From NCBI GenBank assembly GCA_021613535.1, contig CP075493.1:2790001-2854000 (forward strand): DNA of 64,000 nucleotides. Direction: 5' to 3'. Within the stretch, counting starts at the first letter, position 1. Each line of letters starts with the position of its first letter. The notes beneath the pieces were generated by a model that ran no database searches, was not told where the DNA came from, and worked only from the letters and a program-made list of their open reading frames with translations. Shown here one piece after another: positions 37,280 to 49,103 of this stretch. Both the position numbers and the translations under genes were made by a program. The stretch comes from Adineta vaga. Its lineage: Eukaryota; Rotifera.

Positions 37280-37351
37280 GTTCTGTGCAGGTGTCGAACC
37301 TGCGACCTTCTGCGTGTTAAGCAGATGTGATAACCGCTACACCAACAGAAC
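37280..37351 (-). tRNA. tRNA-Val(AAC)
   Basis: On the minus strand a 72-base cloverleaf: acceptor GTTCTGT/ACAGAAC, D arm TGGTGTAGCGGTTATCA, anticodon stem TCTGC-TTAACAC-GCAGA with anticodon AAC, T arm GCAGGTTCGACACCTGC. A T-run follows the gene on the minus strand (A-run at 37265-37273 on plus). No intron. It stands alone in a gene-poor region. Confidence 0.95.
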
Positions 37352-37833
37352 TTCGTCTTATACATCATAATCTTTAAAGTTAATCAGCCTTATATAGTTT
37401 TTGTTGTAATGATATTTGATATATAGAAAAATACATATTTCTCAAAACATCTGTTTTCCGATGTATAATCGTTTCGATATAGGTCATTGTATCAAGAGAA
37501 AGATCGATGAATGACATCATTTGCTGTACAATTCTCTTTATACTTTCAGAAGCTGTTGTGTAAAAGACTTTATTTCGATTTATTTATTTAAAAGAAACAT
37601 TGGTTTTCTATCAAGAAATTTATATTGAATACAGATGACATCGTGCTATATGTACAGTATTAACTTTTTCTTGAATTTTTTCGTATTGATCAAGAATTTC
37701 CCAATTAACTGGACAGACAGGAATATGTATTGGATCAGGCAATGTAGAGAACAATGGTATAGTAACTGGTTTTTTAAACGAACATTTTTGATCTTAATAA
37801 GAAAAAGAGAAAAAAGATTTCATTTCTTTTTTT
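37352..37833. other. intergenic, nothing recognised
   Basis: A+T-rich stretch between tRNA-Val and the EGF gene. No supported gene. Confidence 0.4.
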
Positions 37834-38484
37834 CTATATGAAATCAATCTTACTTGAATAAGGAGATGGAGTAATTTGACATGTAGCTATATTTCGTTGT
37901 TTATCACTCCACTGACATTCACAATGAACATCAAATAATGGTGTTAAATCAATTGCAAGACATTTTGAATCATCATGACTATTTCGAAGTTTTAATAACG
38001 AACATTTTCGAATGGAAGATAGATTATGTTTATCATTATATGTATGTTCACATTCAGATCCATAATATGCTGATGAACATGCACATTTTTCAGTTTGTTT
38101 TAGAACAATACATTTACCATAATTCAAACATTTTTTTCTACAAAGATTATCAGAATTTGTTCGATGATATTGACAACGTGACCCATCGAAATTAGATGGA
38201 CATCGACAATCAAATCCATTTACTAATTCAATACATGTACCATTATTTAAACAAGCATCTTTTTCACAATCTTTTATATCTTTATTACATATTTCACCAT
38301 ATATTCCTGGATCACAAACACATTGATCACTAATACAATGACCATACAAACATGTTTCATTTGTGCATTTACCTATTTAAATCAAAAGATCGAACTCAAA
38401 TTTTTAGATGATTAATCATGGAGAAAATATTTTACCATGAACGATGATAATGATAGGGAAAAACCAAAGTATAAAGATTTGCAT
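37834..38484 (-). CDS. secreted EGF-repeat protein
   Basis: Exon 1 (38436-38484) encodes a signal peptide MQIFILWFFPIIIIVHG and joins in frame to exon 2 (37834-38372): KCTNETCLYGHCISDQC and VCDPGIYGEIC (EGF-like 1), CEKDACLNNGTCIELVNGFD with CRCPSNFDGSRC (EGF 2), CRKKCLNYGKCIVLKQTEKC with ACSSAYYGSEC (EGF 3). A cysteine-containing C-terminal stretch follows (LFDVHCECQW, IATCQITPSP). Cys spacing C-x4-C-x5-C-x8-C-x-C-x8-C is classical EGF. No transmembrane helix is seen, so it is probably secreted. EGF repeats mediate protein contacts and some bind Ca2+. About 200 residues. Start chosen because it gives a clean signal peptide. An upstream in-frame ATG would add a less typical N-terminus. Confidence 0.78.
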
Positions 38485-38727
38485 GATGAATAAACAGAGA
38501 ACGTTAGATAAAGAAAATGATAAAATACGAAAAAAAAAGAATGACATTCCATTTTATAACGTGCAAATATGTTCTATCGACTGATTGTACAATATAACGA
38601 ATCAACATAGATGTACTTCATTTTTTTATTCAAATATAAAATAGAGAAATCAATGTCTTGATCTTGCTTCGATGCAATCATACTTCTTATTTATAAATTA
38701 TAAATGTTTAGTTTCGAAAAATAAGAA

Positions 38728-39580
38728 TCATTTTAAACCGCCACATGCTTTGACACAGTTAACCAGATTGTTACCAAAACAACCTGTACAATCGAGCAGA
38801 ACACCATTTGTAGATCCTTTAAAAACAGGCATAAAAATTGAAAATTGTCGCCTGTTCTCATGTTAATCAAAACATACCTGCACAATGTTGTGGAGTAGAA
38901 CCGCAGCTAGAAAGGAAGTAATGTATTACATAATAGTGTTAGAATCATCTCGACATACTAGCCAAATCTTGAACAACAAAGTCCTCGTGCGCAACCTGTT
39001 TGTTGACAATTACCTTGACCAACTGTTAAATCAATATTTCCACAATGTGCTACTGTTGTACCACAACTAAAATATTCTTACACTTGTCTTTGATGTTTTT
39101 TTTTGTTTTTCTTTTACATACAATCCATAGGCACTACAGCATTGACCGGCAGGACATCCTTGTGTTTTACAATTACCATTTGTTATCGGAGTGTTGTCAC
39201 AGTGTTCAGCTGTATTTCCACAATAACCATATTTTGAGCAACATAATCCATTTGGACAACCCTTTGTTTGACAATCACCTTGTGTTCGTGCACCTTCACA
39301 ATGTTCAGGTGTTGAACCACAACTATTTGTAGGAAATAAATAGAAAAAGCAATTAGAGAATGTGTTAATGATGATGAATAATATTTACTATCCATATTGT
39401 GAACAACATTGACCGTCTGGACAGCCGAAAAGGAAACAAGTTCCACAGCATTGCTCGTCTAAAGTTCGTATATAATTTTACAAAAAAAATCCAATTAATT
39501 AATCTACTTTTTCCTGTAACGTTCAAAGCAAGTGATTGTACTAATGTAATAAAAGTCAGAAGAAATACAATACCAATCAT
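38728..39580 (-). CDS. secreted protein with four hevein-type chitin-binding domains
   Basis: Signal peptide MIGIVFLLTFITLVQSLALN, then four modules of type x-C-x(4,5)-C-(P/A)-x-G-x-CCS-x-(Y/F)G-(Y/F)-CG-(S/T/N)-T-x-x-HC: FGCPDGQCCSQYG, GCPNGLCCSKYGYCGNTAEH, GCPAGQCCSAYG and GCARGLCCSRFG, the CGSTPEHC-like ends following each. This is the hevein (chitin-binding type 1, CBM18) fold with its disulphide core and the aromatic and Ser residues that bind GlcNAc. The C-terminal tail GSTNGVLLDCTGCFGNN has extra cysteines. Introns repeatedly cut between YG-(Y/F) and CG in phase 2, so modules spread as exon units. CBM18 is common in fungi and plants and rare in animals. A role in binding own or foreign chitin is inference. 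Confidence 0.82.
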
Positions 39581-40747
39581 TGTAGTTTCTTTTTGTAATA
39601 TCAACAAGTTGGTCTCTGTGGAAAAAAAAGTTCTTTTTACTACGTAATCTTTGTTTTCTGTTTCATTTTTTGTATATAGAAGATATTTATATACTGATTA
39701 ACCGCAAAACTATAGTTAATCTGTGTTTTGCCTACACATTTAAAACTTGCTATTTATTGTATACTAATCGTAGAAAAGGACAACAAAAACAAAGTAACAA
39801 GGTTAAAATCTTTCAATAGAAATAGATCACAGGATCTAAGTCTTTAGATCGAAGTTTATCGAAAAGATCAAGAGACATAAAGCTTTAATCCATTTAAATA
39901 GATTCTATATATTATATATAGTGGTTGGAAATTCTTCGTGTATTATCGAATACAATCGAAATTCATTCATTCGTTGTTGCATATAAATACTTAAGACATC
40001 TGAAATCTGTCTTCAATAATGACCTGATCTTCTCGAGATCCATCTGCGAAGCGCATCATTCGAATATTTGCTTTTTTTATTCACGAGTAACAACTATTTC
40101 TTCTGCTGCATTTCCCTTGTCCATTTCATTACACGATGATTCTATAAATCCGAAATATAGATGGAATCATTGTCATCAACAACAAGATGAGAAAAGAACT
40201 GTCATTTCAATCTAAATATCACATTGAAGAATGAAATTATTTCAGTTATTCATTATAGATTGTATACCATTCGTCCGATATGTTATATTTCTATAGACTA
40301 ATATGATTGATCAAATTAATTTGGCATACACATGACGATTCTTTCATAATGAAAGTCAATGTACATTATAAAAAATTTGTTTTAGTACAAAAGACCATCA
40401 TTACATAACATCCTTTACTTAATAAATGAGATTTTTCTTTCAAGGCTCAGTAATGATCACGGTTTGTCTTCAGATATGTTCAGGCCAATAGGGAATCTAA
40501 GGGTATACATCATTGCCTTGTTTAAGATTCGAACCACAAATATTCGTACCAACTTGTCTTAGACCATTCAACTACATTCTTTCGTTCTGTCTTTCTTTTC
40601 ATCAATTCTTAATCGATCGGATAGAGCATATCTCAGATGTTGTTCTACCTCTTAAAACTGATAATTAGTTTTCAAAACAATTCAATAACATGTTTTATAC
40701 TGTGAAGTTGTTCTTTATTTGAATAACTATCGAAAACATGTTTCATT
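39581..40747. other. intergenic, nothing recognised
   Basis: Includes the hevein gene promoter side and a T/A-rich stretch. An open frame near 39925-40215 lacks motifs or splice context. No RNA gene recognised. Confidence 0.35.
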
Positions 40748-41152
40748 TTAACCGCTATGTTTAAGACGTCGATAACAATTGAGCATTTCTGTAACAACAT
40801 CAAGTTTGGAACTGTTCTTATAATATTTCAAACCCCGAATACAATTGAGTACTTCTGTTGTTGTCCATAATGCATCACGTTTAACAATTGTATGATCATG
40901 TGGATGACGTGTATTACGATGTAATGTTTCACTTGATGTTGCTGATAGAGATTCATCAATAAGTTTACGTGAAAGAAATTCATCGAGTTCAGCCAATTGT
41001 TGATGAGTTAAAGATCGAAATTGATTATTTAGTTCAATTGTATCACCATCACTATTATCATTATCATCACGATCATATACTGAAGCTGCTTGACAAACAA
41101 CACATAATGTCAAGCAAACTAGAATTAAACAACAAAAGATATTGACTTTCAT
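40748..41152 (-). CDS. secreted prohormone-like precursor with KR cleavage site and duplicated Cys motif
   Basis: A single-exon frame of 134 residues begins with a signal peptide MKVNIFCCLILVCLTLCVVC followed by QA. An acidic pro-region comes next (DRDDNDNSDGDTIELNNQF), then LTHQQLAELDEFLSRKL, a dibasic site in HTIVKRDALW, and a C-terminal peptide of about 42 residues. That peptide contains two related units, TEVLNCIRGLKYYK and TEMLNCYRRLKHSG, each with one Cys in the same position, so one intramolecular disulphide is possible. Signal peptide, acidic spacer, KR and a short Cys peptide are the layout of neuropeptide or hormone precursors. No known family recognised. Confidence 0.65.
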   Translation of the reverse strand: MKVNIFCCLILVCLTLCVVCQAASVYDRDDNDNSDGDTIELNNQFRSLTHQQLAELDEFLSRKLIDESLSATSSETLHRNTRHPHDHTIVKRDALWTTTEVLNCIRGLKYYKNSSKLDVVTEMLNCYRRLKHSG

Positions 41153-42391
41153 ATCAATTTAGTTATAGATTACTTACCAAATAATGAAAATTTCATTAAC
41201 ATGGTTCAGAGTATAGACGTGTTGACCGTATGCAAAAGAAATAGATAGATATGCGTCTGATAAGCAAACGAGTATATGTATGCTCGGATATATAAACGTA
41301 TACATGTGTATATATACAGAGATATCGATGGCGTCAATTTTTGTCTACTGTTGCCTACGATTGCGTTTTTTTCTCTTCTTCTTTTCCTTTCGCATTTGCT
41401 GCTGTCACTCAAGGCAATGATGAATGAGTTATAATACTAAGAACCAATGTTTATCATTGGATAAGTGATGATATTCTTTATCGTCAATCAACACTTACAA
41501 TTCTATAAAATAGATTCAATATAAGTCCTACTTATACTAAAAAACCTTTTGATAAAATGTATAAACAAAGATCCACACTTATTAATCTTCCGAAATGAAT
41601 GACTTACAAATGAAATTCCGAAGAATAGTAAATATATGATGTTTTATTTATCTAGAATATATACTTGAATTAATGATTCCTTCAAGTTGTATATTTTTAT
41701 CATTACATATTCGTCTATACAAGTATTGTCAGTAGCTTTTAGATTTATTCCATAGATTTTACTCTGGGAAGAAAATTAAGAACTAAATTTTAAAACATTC
41801 TTCTTCTGTATAAAATTCATTTCTCGTTTGAAACGAAACTGATCAAATAGACACCAATCTGTCCATATATAATAAAAAAACAAGCATATCTATCGATAGA
41901 AAAGTAGTGTCTTTTTAGTTTTGTTTTATCATACTTTCACGTCGTTTTCTGGTGTGGATCCACATAAAATAATTCACATATTTTGTATGAAAAATTTCAA
42001 ATAGAAAAAAACACCATTTACAGTATTCGTTCTTACATAAAATATATGTCTTATAATTTCAAGAATGACTATCATCCGTATTTGAAGAGAATACATACAT
42101 TCAGCGAGATTCTCATTCACAATGATAAAGAATTTCCGTGAGAAAAAACCATTCGTTTATCAATCACTTGTGAAGATCAAAAGCTACTACGTGATTAAAT
42201 GTATCTTCGATACAGAAATCATGAGATTATTTAATAGAACCATCTGCACGTATTTAGTATGTGCTCTGTACATCCTATACATGAAACAATACCGTTCTTA
42301 ACATACTTCACATAACGAAAATCTTCTATAAAAAGTGATAGACACTTCAAATATTTATTTTACTTTAACAATATAATACAGAAGTATAAGC
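41153..42391. other. divergent promoter region, nothing recognised
   Basis: Separates the precursor gene (-) from the SLC16-type gene (+). A+T-rich, with no coding structure. Confidence 0.4.
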
Positions 42392-44648
42392 ATGACGGTC
42401 AAGTCTGAATCAAAATTAGACTTAGACACTGACTACAAAGAAAAAGCAAGTCAAGTAGATAATGATGAAGAATATGATTATATTACTGTACCACCCGATG
42501 GAGGTTTTGGTTGGATTGTTCTTATTGCATGTTTTGTAAGTGTTCATTGTTAAAAATATTCTGGAAAATTTCATCTAGTTTTATTCAGATGATCAATTTA
42601 ATTGTCGATGGTTTTCTCTATTCATTTGGAGCAATAAGTGCTGATCTTGGAAAATTCTATCATTGTGAAGAATGGGCTGTTACATTGATTCTTTCATTAG
42701 CATGTGGTTTTTATTTACTCAGTGGTAATTAAGTCATTTTATTTCTTTTCAAATTCGCTTGATCTTTATATAGCACCTGTGGCTGCTGCTCTCTGTAATA
42801 AATGGAGTTGTCGTACAACTGGTGCTATTGGAAGTATTCTTGCCGGATTAGCTGTTGGAATATCTGTTTGTTCACCAAATATATACGTAATGTGTTTATT
42901 ATTTGGTCTCATTGGTGGTATTGGAATGGGTTTGCTTTATTTACCAAGTATCATTATGGTTGGATATTATTTTGAAGGAAAACGTGCAATTGCTACAGGT
43001 TGAATAAAGAATTTTGCTCGTTGAAAACTAGGAAATCAAATTTGAATGTTCTAGGTATTGTCACGGCTGGTACTGGAATCGGTTCAATTATAATTCCACC
43101 TATCTCTAGATATTTATTCAATGCATTTGGTTGGAAATACGGTTTAGTTATTTTGTCTGTACTTCTACTTTCTTGTGTGATTTGTTGTGCTTTTATGCTT
43201 CCTTTAAAACCAATGCGTATACGACGCAATGTCCCATCAGTTGATGTGTAAGTTTTTCGAATTTTTCAAAATAACTTTCATCATTTTGTTTTCATTTATT
43301 TTTATTCCAAAGTATTGATGATAATGTTTTCAGTAGCAAGGTGAGTTATAAAATCTTGATTTGAGATTTATATTTTCATTTTCATTTCGTATAGACGACA
43401 TCTGTAGTTAATCATGCAGCTGTAATAGTACCATCAGCCAATGCTTCAGAATTTTACGCAGAAGATAAGATTAAAAAACGATCTCGAACTGAATCAGCAC
43501 TATCATCAAAATCAAGACAAAGTATTAAAGCTGAAGATGCTGTTCGTCCGTAAGACAATTCATTGTTGAAACGTCTTTTTTTCTTACATTTTCTTCTTCT
43601 CTAGTTTATATAGAGAAGATGTTCTCTATCAAGGTGATACACGAGATTTACCTGAATATCGATCACATAATGATATTCCAAGTTATATTCAAGATACAAC
43701 AAAAGTTCCTGAAGTAGTAGATAAATCAAAAATGAAAGCATTTTGGGATGTCTTTCTTTCCATGACAAATTTCGATCTATTAAAGGACAGAAAAATGCTT
43801 ATTATTTGTTTGGTAAAGTAAATATAGACAGAATATTTTCGTTTTTATTTGTTTCTCTTCATTCTTCAAGGCTAATATTTGTTCAATGATCGGTTATTAC
43901 ACACCATATGCATTTATTGTTAAAGTTGCAAGTTCAGAAGGAGTTCCAGAAAGAAGTGCTGTTTTTCTCCTATCAGTCATTGGTAATTCGAATAATAACA
44001 ATGATGCTAGTCATATTCTATTCAAAACAACCTCTTTGTTCTTCTAGGTTTTAGCAATACACCAACTCGTTTTCTCTCAGGTTTGATAACAAAAATTCCT
44101 TATATGACACCATTACTTGTCAATAATATTGGTCTAACTGTTGCTGGTATTGCCACATTCTTTATACCATTGTATAATACATATGAACTTTTAATCTTTT
44201 ATTGTATCATATGGGGTGGTTTTATTGGTAAATATGAAAAGTTCTTTATATTATGAAGTAATTGAAAGATGTTCTTTGTTTTCTTGTAGCATTTCATGTT
44301 TCATTAAGTCCAGTGATTATTTGCGAAATGGCTGGTCTTGAACGTTATAGTAGTGCATTAGGTTTAACAATGATGTTTCGAGGTATAACATCCTTAATTG
44401 CTCCACCGGTAAATTATTTCGATTTAAAAATAGATTCTTTTTCCCATAATTCGATTTAGATTATGGGTGCTATTCGTGATTTAACTGGAGATTTTGATAT
44501 TCCATTTATTGTTTCTGGAATGAGTTTTATTTTAAGTGCATTGATACACTTTTATCTTATGTGGATCAATCATCGTGAGAAGATTCAAATGAAAAAACAA
44601 CAAAATAATATTGATCTTCAAATCAATCCAATTGCATCAGATGTTTGA
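42392..44648 (+). CDS. monocarboxylate transporter-like MFS protein (SLC16 family)
   Basis: Ten or eleven short exons join in frame from MTVKSESKLDLDTDYK to LQINPIASDV. The N-terminal PPDGGFGWIVLIACF is the SLC16 signature D-G-G-(W/F)-G-W at the start of TM1. Further helices include DGFLYSFGAISADLG, APVAAALCNKWSCRTTGAIG, GLIGGIGMGLLYLPSIIMVG and GWKYGLVILSVLLLSCVICC (TM6). A charged cytosolic loop follows (KIKKRSRTESALSSKSRQS), then MSMTNFDLLKDRKMLIICL, MIGYYTPYAFIVKVA, GFSNTPTRFLSGLI, GLTVAGIATFFIPLYNTYEL and SALGLTMMFRGITSLIAPPI. Twelve helices with a long loop between 6 and 7 fit H+-coupled or facilitative transport of lactate, pyruvate or related acids. Substrate is not determinable. Intron phases are clean throughout. 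Confidence 0.85.
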
Positions 44649-45043
44649 TTCTTCTCTTTCATCAAATGACTTTTTTCAATTTTCTATCATTCATTAATCG
44701 GATTTAAATGTTCTGTAGTTCTAGTTCTTTTATATTTATCTAAGTATAATCTCTTTTGAAGGTTCAATTTCACATCTCATTTCTTCTCTCTACTTAATAA
44801 TATTCTCATAAGTTATCAATGTCAATATAGTATGACAGTTAGTCTTGGACTTTCATTTGATGGAGACGTGTGTTCCTATAAGTTACCTCTCAATACAAAA
44901 AAAACATCTATAAATCATAGAGAAGTAATTATAATCGTAATCTCTTTTCATAACGAAAAGTATATTGAAAAGAAAATCAATTTCGTTTCTTTTTCCTGTG
45001 TCATGATTATATAAAAAATCAAAACAGATCATATATCATATAT
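44649..45043. other. convergent 3' region
   Basis: 3' UTR space between the transporter (+) and the EGF/CBM14 gene (-). No gene seen. Confidence 0.4.
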
Positions 45044-45991
45044 TCATGTGCATTGATATGTACTATCACATTGACTTGTAAAACGATTAAATTTTTGTCC
45101 AATTGGACAGACAGCTCCTATAGGTGCTAGAATAGAAAGATATATGTGATACTCTTGTGCGAGAACAGAATCTTTCGTTACTACTTACTACCAAAAGGTT
45201 GAGGACAATAGAAATATCGACCAATACCACATTGTGCTGTATCAGGAAAGACACCTTGTCGTGTACAAGTAAAATAACCTTTTTATATTAATAAATAAAC
45301 AAATGAATATATAGAAAATAAATAAAATAGGATGACCTACATTGATTGCAATTTACTCCTCGATAACCAGGTGTACAATGACAATAGGCATAAGTACTTG
45401 CTCCAATTGTTTGTTCATAACAAGTTCCACTTTGACATAATCCTGCATAACAACGTGTTGCCATACCTATAAGATATTTTTCGAACAAAAATAAGAGATA
45501 AAATTTCAACAAATATAAATCGATATTTAACCTTGAATTTCGCAATGTTCGCCACTGAAGCCTAATTGACACCAGCACACCTGTTGGCCATTGACAACAT
45601 TACAAACGCCACTGTTCACACATGTTTTTGCACAAGCTGCTTGAAATGGATTGACTGCACCTATGAACAAAATATCGATGCAATTTTACAGAGCACGATC
45701 AATCATCTTCTTACGGCAAGGTGCATTTACAACAGATTGAATATTATTTGGACATGTACATAAAACTGTATTATAACTCGGTGGTAAATCATTACAACAA
45801 TAACCAGTAAATGAATCAAAAACACCAGGGACAAGTTGACATGGATTACTTGCACATGTAACTATGAATATATTCACAATATAAATTCAATTAAATAATA
45901 TGGTTCATTTCTTAAGCATACCTCCTTCAATAATATGTACGCATTGATGTAACAGAAAAGTTACAATTATTAAAACCGATGCACGATTCAT
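45044..45991 (-). CDS. secreted EGF and peritrophin-A (CBM14)-like protein
   Basis: Minus-strand exons encode a signal peptide MNRASVLIIVTFLLHQCVHI, a Cys-rich segment CASNPCQLVPGVFDSFTGYC, and an EGF-like region ACAKTCVNSGVCNVVNGQQV with CWCQLGFSGEHC. A second EGF-like region follows (CYAGLCQSGTCYEQT, YAYCHCTPGYRGVNC). The C-terminal block FTCTRQGVFPDTAQCGIG, RYFYCPQPFG and GAVCPIGQKFNRFTSQC has the spacing of chitin-binding peritrophin-A (F-P-D-x-x-x-C...Y-x-C...C-P-x-G-x-x-F-x...C). The product is probably extracellular, in cuticle, trophi or gut matrix. A stop TGA follows TYQCT. The neighbouring minus-strand gene at 38.7 kb also binds chitin by a different fold. The CBM14 call is moderately sure, the EGF call sure. 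Confidence 0.7.
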
Positions 45992-46169
45992 GATGAGATA
46001 AACAATAGAAAAACAAGTTAGAAAATTTATCATTCTTTTATATCATCGATCTGTGGTCCTTCGAAGATGTTAATCTCTTGTTATTTCTTAATTATTTTCA
46101 TGAAATTGATATCTTATTTTGAGATTTTTTCTTTATTCAGGATAAAAAAAATGTTTCTTTTCTTTTCTC

Positions 46170-47794
46170 TTAAGCCAACGTACCCATACAACAATCAATC
46201 TTATTAAAAAAACGAATCTGTTTTGAAAACAAATTATCAAATAAAAGATATAAGAAATGAATATGATAATGTAATAAAAATGGTAATGGATCATTCCATG
46301 ACCAAATCGCTTCTTTACCTGTAAAAATCATTCGTAAACATGCCATTAATTTCTTCATCGATCGAATATTTCGACAGAATTGCCATAATTCATTTGGTAA
46401 CCAATAAATTATTCGAGTTGATGATAATGGAACAATCATTGATGTTGATTCACTTTCAAAATAAGCATTTGCGACAAATGGATGATTATAAAATGAAGTT
46501 ATTACAGAATTTACATATGGATGACATTCAATAGCATAAACTTGTCCATCAAGATCATTTTGAATAAAATTCAATGATAGATGACCCGTTAATTTCAATG
46601 TTTGAATGTATTGAGTACACCATTGTAAAATATCGGGTCGATCAATATGTTTATAATGAGTTTTTAATGAACAGACAAATAATTTTATTTCACCATTAAT
46701 ACATGTAAGATGTGTAGAATATTCTTGACCGGAAATGAACTTTTGTAAAAGATATGGACAATCTTCACTGATAGATAATTTGTTAATAGATTCAATCGTT
46801 TCAGTGAGTGTTGATCGAGGTAATTTAATCGTTTTATCATGATGAATGTCGTTATTTGGAATAGCTGGTTTACATATGTAGGAATGATCAATATTGTTAA
46901 AATCAAAATTTAATAATTCTTGTCGTGATGTAATTAGAAAAGAGATTGGTACTGTTAAATTCATGGAACGAGCTTTTTCAATAAATGTATATTGATTCTT
47001 AATGATCATCAGATGATCTGAATTGAGATGGAATATCGAACAATTATGTGTCGCTAAGGCAGATTCCAACTATTTAAAAACAAAGAATTATGAACTTGTC
47101 TTCTTACAATTTGTTAATTATGACATACCTGTGTATCGATTTGAGAATTACAACATGGAATAAATATATTAATCTTTTCTTTTCGTACAATATTTGCAAG
47201 TGTTTTTATATAAGCATTCGATTCTTTTATTGGCGATGGATGAACATAGAATCGTTCAACTGAATTCGACCAACGATGGCCTGTAAGCCAATTTATTGAT
47301 TCATCAACAAGAATTATCTGATGACCAGCGCGATAAAATGATCGACATAATTGAAGTGCTTTTGTTGTACTACCACCTGAAATTAATATTCGTTTAGTAT
47401 TTGGATTGGATATTGTTAATAAACATTTTCGTTGAATACGATTTATTAAATAGGATAAAAACAATGTAAATAATGTGATAAGTAAATTTAATGGAAACAT
47501 TAAACCAAGTAAAACAAGACAAAATATTGTACGAATATAATTATTTAATATATAAGAAGGTATATGAGTTAATTGAGAGATATATTTTATCAATCGACGA
47601 TATGGTAACCATGATTGTTCAAGATTTTCTTGTGATTCTTGTCTAAATTTAGTGATTTTCATGGAATCGAATATTCTTTTATGTAAATCATCAGAATCTA
47701 GATTTCAATGATACGAAAAAGAAAAGATTTTATCGAATAATTTCAATATACCTTGAACTTTATGAATATCGTTTTTGTTTAAAATCGAAGACAT
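46170..47794 (-). CDS. membrane-anchored ATP-grasp ligase, MysC-like (mycosporine-glycine synthesis type)
   Basis: Three exons (47752-47794, 47129-47697, 46170-47069). After a soluble start MSSILNKNDIHKVQ comes a hydrophobic region FCLVLLGLMFPLNLLITLFT. Then follow RILISGGSTTKALQLCRSFY, RAGHQIILVDESINWLTGHR and WSNSVERFYVHPSP, a pre-ATP-grasp Rossmann part. The ATP-grasp part has FIEKARSMNLTVPISFLIT, YICKPAIPNND, YLLQKFISGQEYSTHLTCIN, LTGHLSLNFIQNDLDGQVYA and IECHPYVNSVITSFYNHPF. Phrases such as SGG-x-x-TKALQL-x-RSF-x-RAGH, WLTGHR-x-SN and E-C-(N)-P-x-x-x-S-x-I-T-x-FYNHP recall cyanobacterial MysC, which adds glycine to 4-deoxygadusol. The metal-binding N of E-C-N-P is His here, so activity may be altered. 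Horizontal origin suspected. About 500 residues. Confidence 0.68.
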
Positions 47795-49103
47795 TATTTA
47801 GAATTAATCGGAAGAAAAGTAGGTGTGTTCGTTGTAAATTTCGAGATGAAGAATGCGTATACAGTGGACTTCTGAACTATTCGTTTAATTCTATCGTTTA
47901 GTAAACAAAGAACTATTTGAATCGATTCAATTCGACAGTATGTATTACGTCATCCAGTATCCTAGATCATATCGATCGTCATTTAGAAACGAAAAACAAA
48001 AGACATTCAACTGATCATCTGATCGTCTATTATTCAGCATTGCTATAGTCATATAAGTGCTGTACTTGTGATGATTAGAAATACAGAAAAATGAATAAAA
48101 AGATATCGTACTCAATGGCCTTTTCTAAATTTCTTAGTGTTGTTTTGCATTTCAAAGAAGTAAGATGGAACGAAATAGTTTTCACTAAATTAATTAAAAA
48201 ATACCATCAAGATGTGAGTAACGTCATCGATTTAAGAACTCATCTTTTACTTTTTACATCTGTATTTATCGTTTGGTTGATATGAAATCTTATCTATTAA
48301 ATCATCGTATTGATTATTTAAATTATAAACGTTAGTGATGTTATTGATTTGTATTTTACAACAACAAATGATGTTTTCGATGATTTATGTCTCGTTAAAT
48401 TGATAATATAATTATCTCGTAAATATAGAGCAACATTTGGTCGTTAAAGAATAAGAATAACGAAGATTGGCATTCCATGATTCGTTTATGTATGAATGAC
48501 TAAATTTAATTTCATTAATCTTAGATGAACGTGACATGATATGCTTTTAGAATTTTAATGAAAGATTTAGTTCAAAGACATCAACATAGAACATTAGATA
48601 AAGAGATAAATGTTTTGAAATGTTAATCTGTTTCTTATATTCTATTCTCTAATGACATGAAGGAACTCCTCTCGAGCATTACTAGATAATATAATTGCTG
48701 TACCGAACATAAGTACCAAACAAAATCAAGGACGATATCTAAATGAAAGATCAAACGATAGGATGTCTCCTTACATTGAAACAAGCATTTTCTATGTTCT
48801 ATTTTTATTAGAAAGTATTTTAATTGTATTTCTATGGACATTAGGTATATGAAGATAATTATCAGTACACTCTTTTTCTTGTCTCACTATAAATAGTCTG
48901 TAAACAACATCTGTCATGTCTTCGAAAAAGAGACGGACTTCGCATCCAAGTACATATCATTTAGAGATTGATATCTTTGACCTTTTCTGATTACATGATA
49001 TATCGTAATTATCATCGAAAACGTATATAGTATTTTCGTTCATCTAGTATAGATATTTAGCAGAAATTTGTAAAAAAAACCCAAAAAAAAGAGACATGAA
49101 TTT
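47795..49103. other. intergenic, nothing recognised
   Basis: Promoter side of the ATP-grasp gene and 3' side of the FNDC5-like gene. Short open frames only. Confidence 0.4.
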
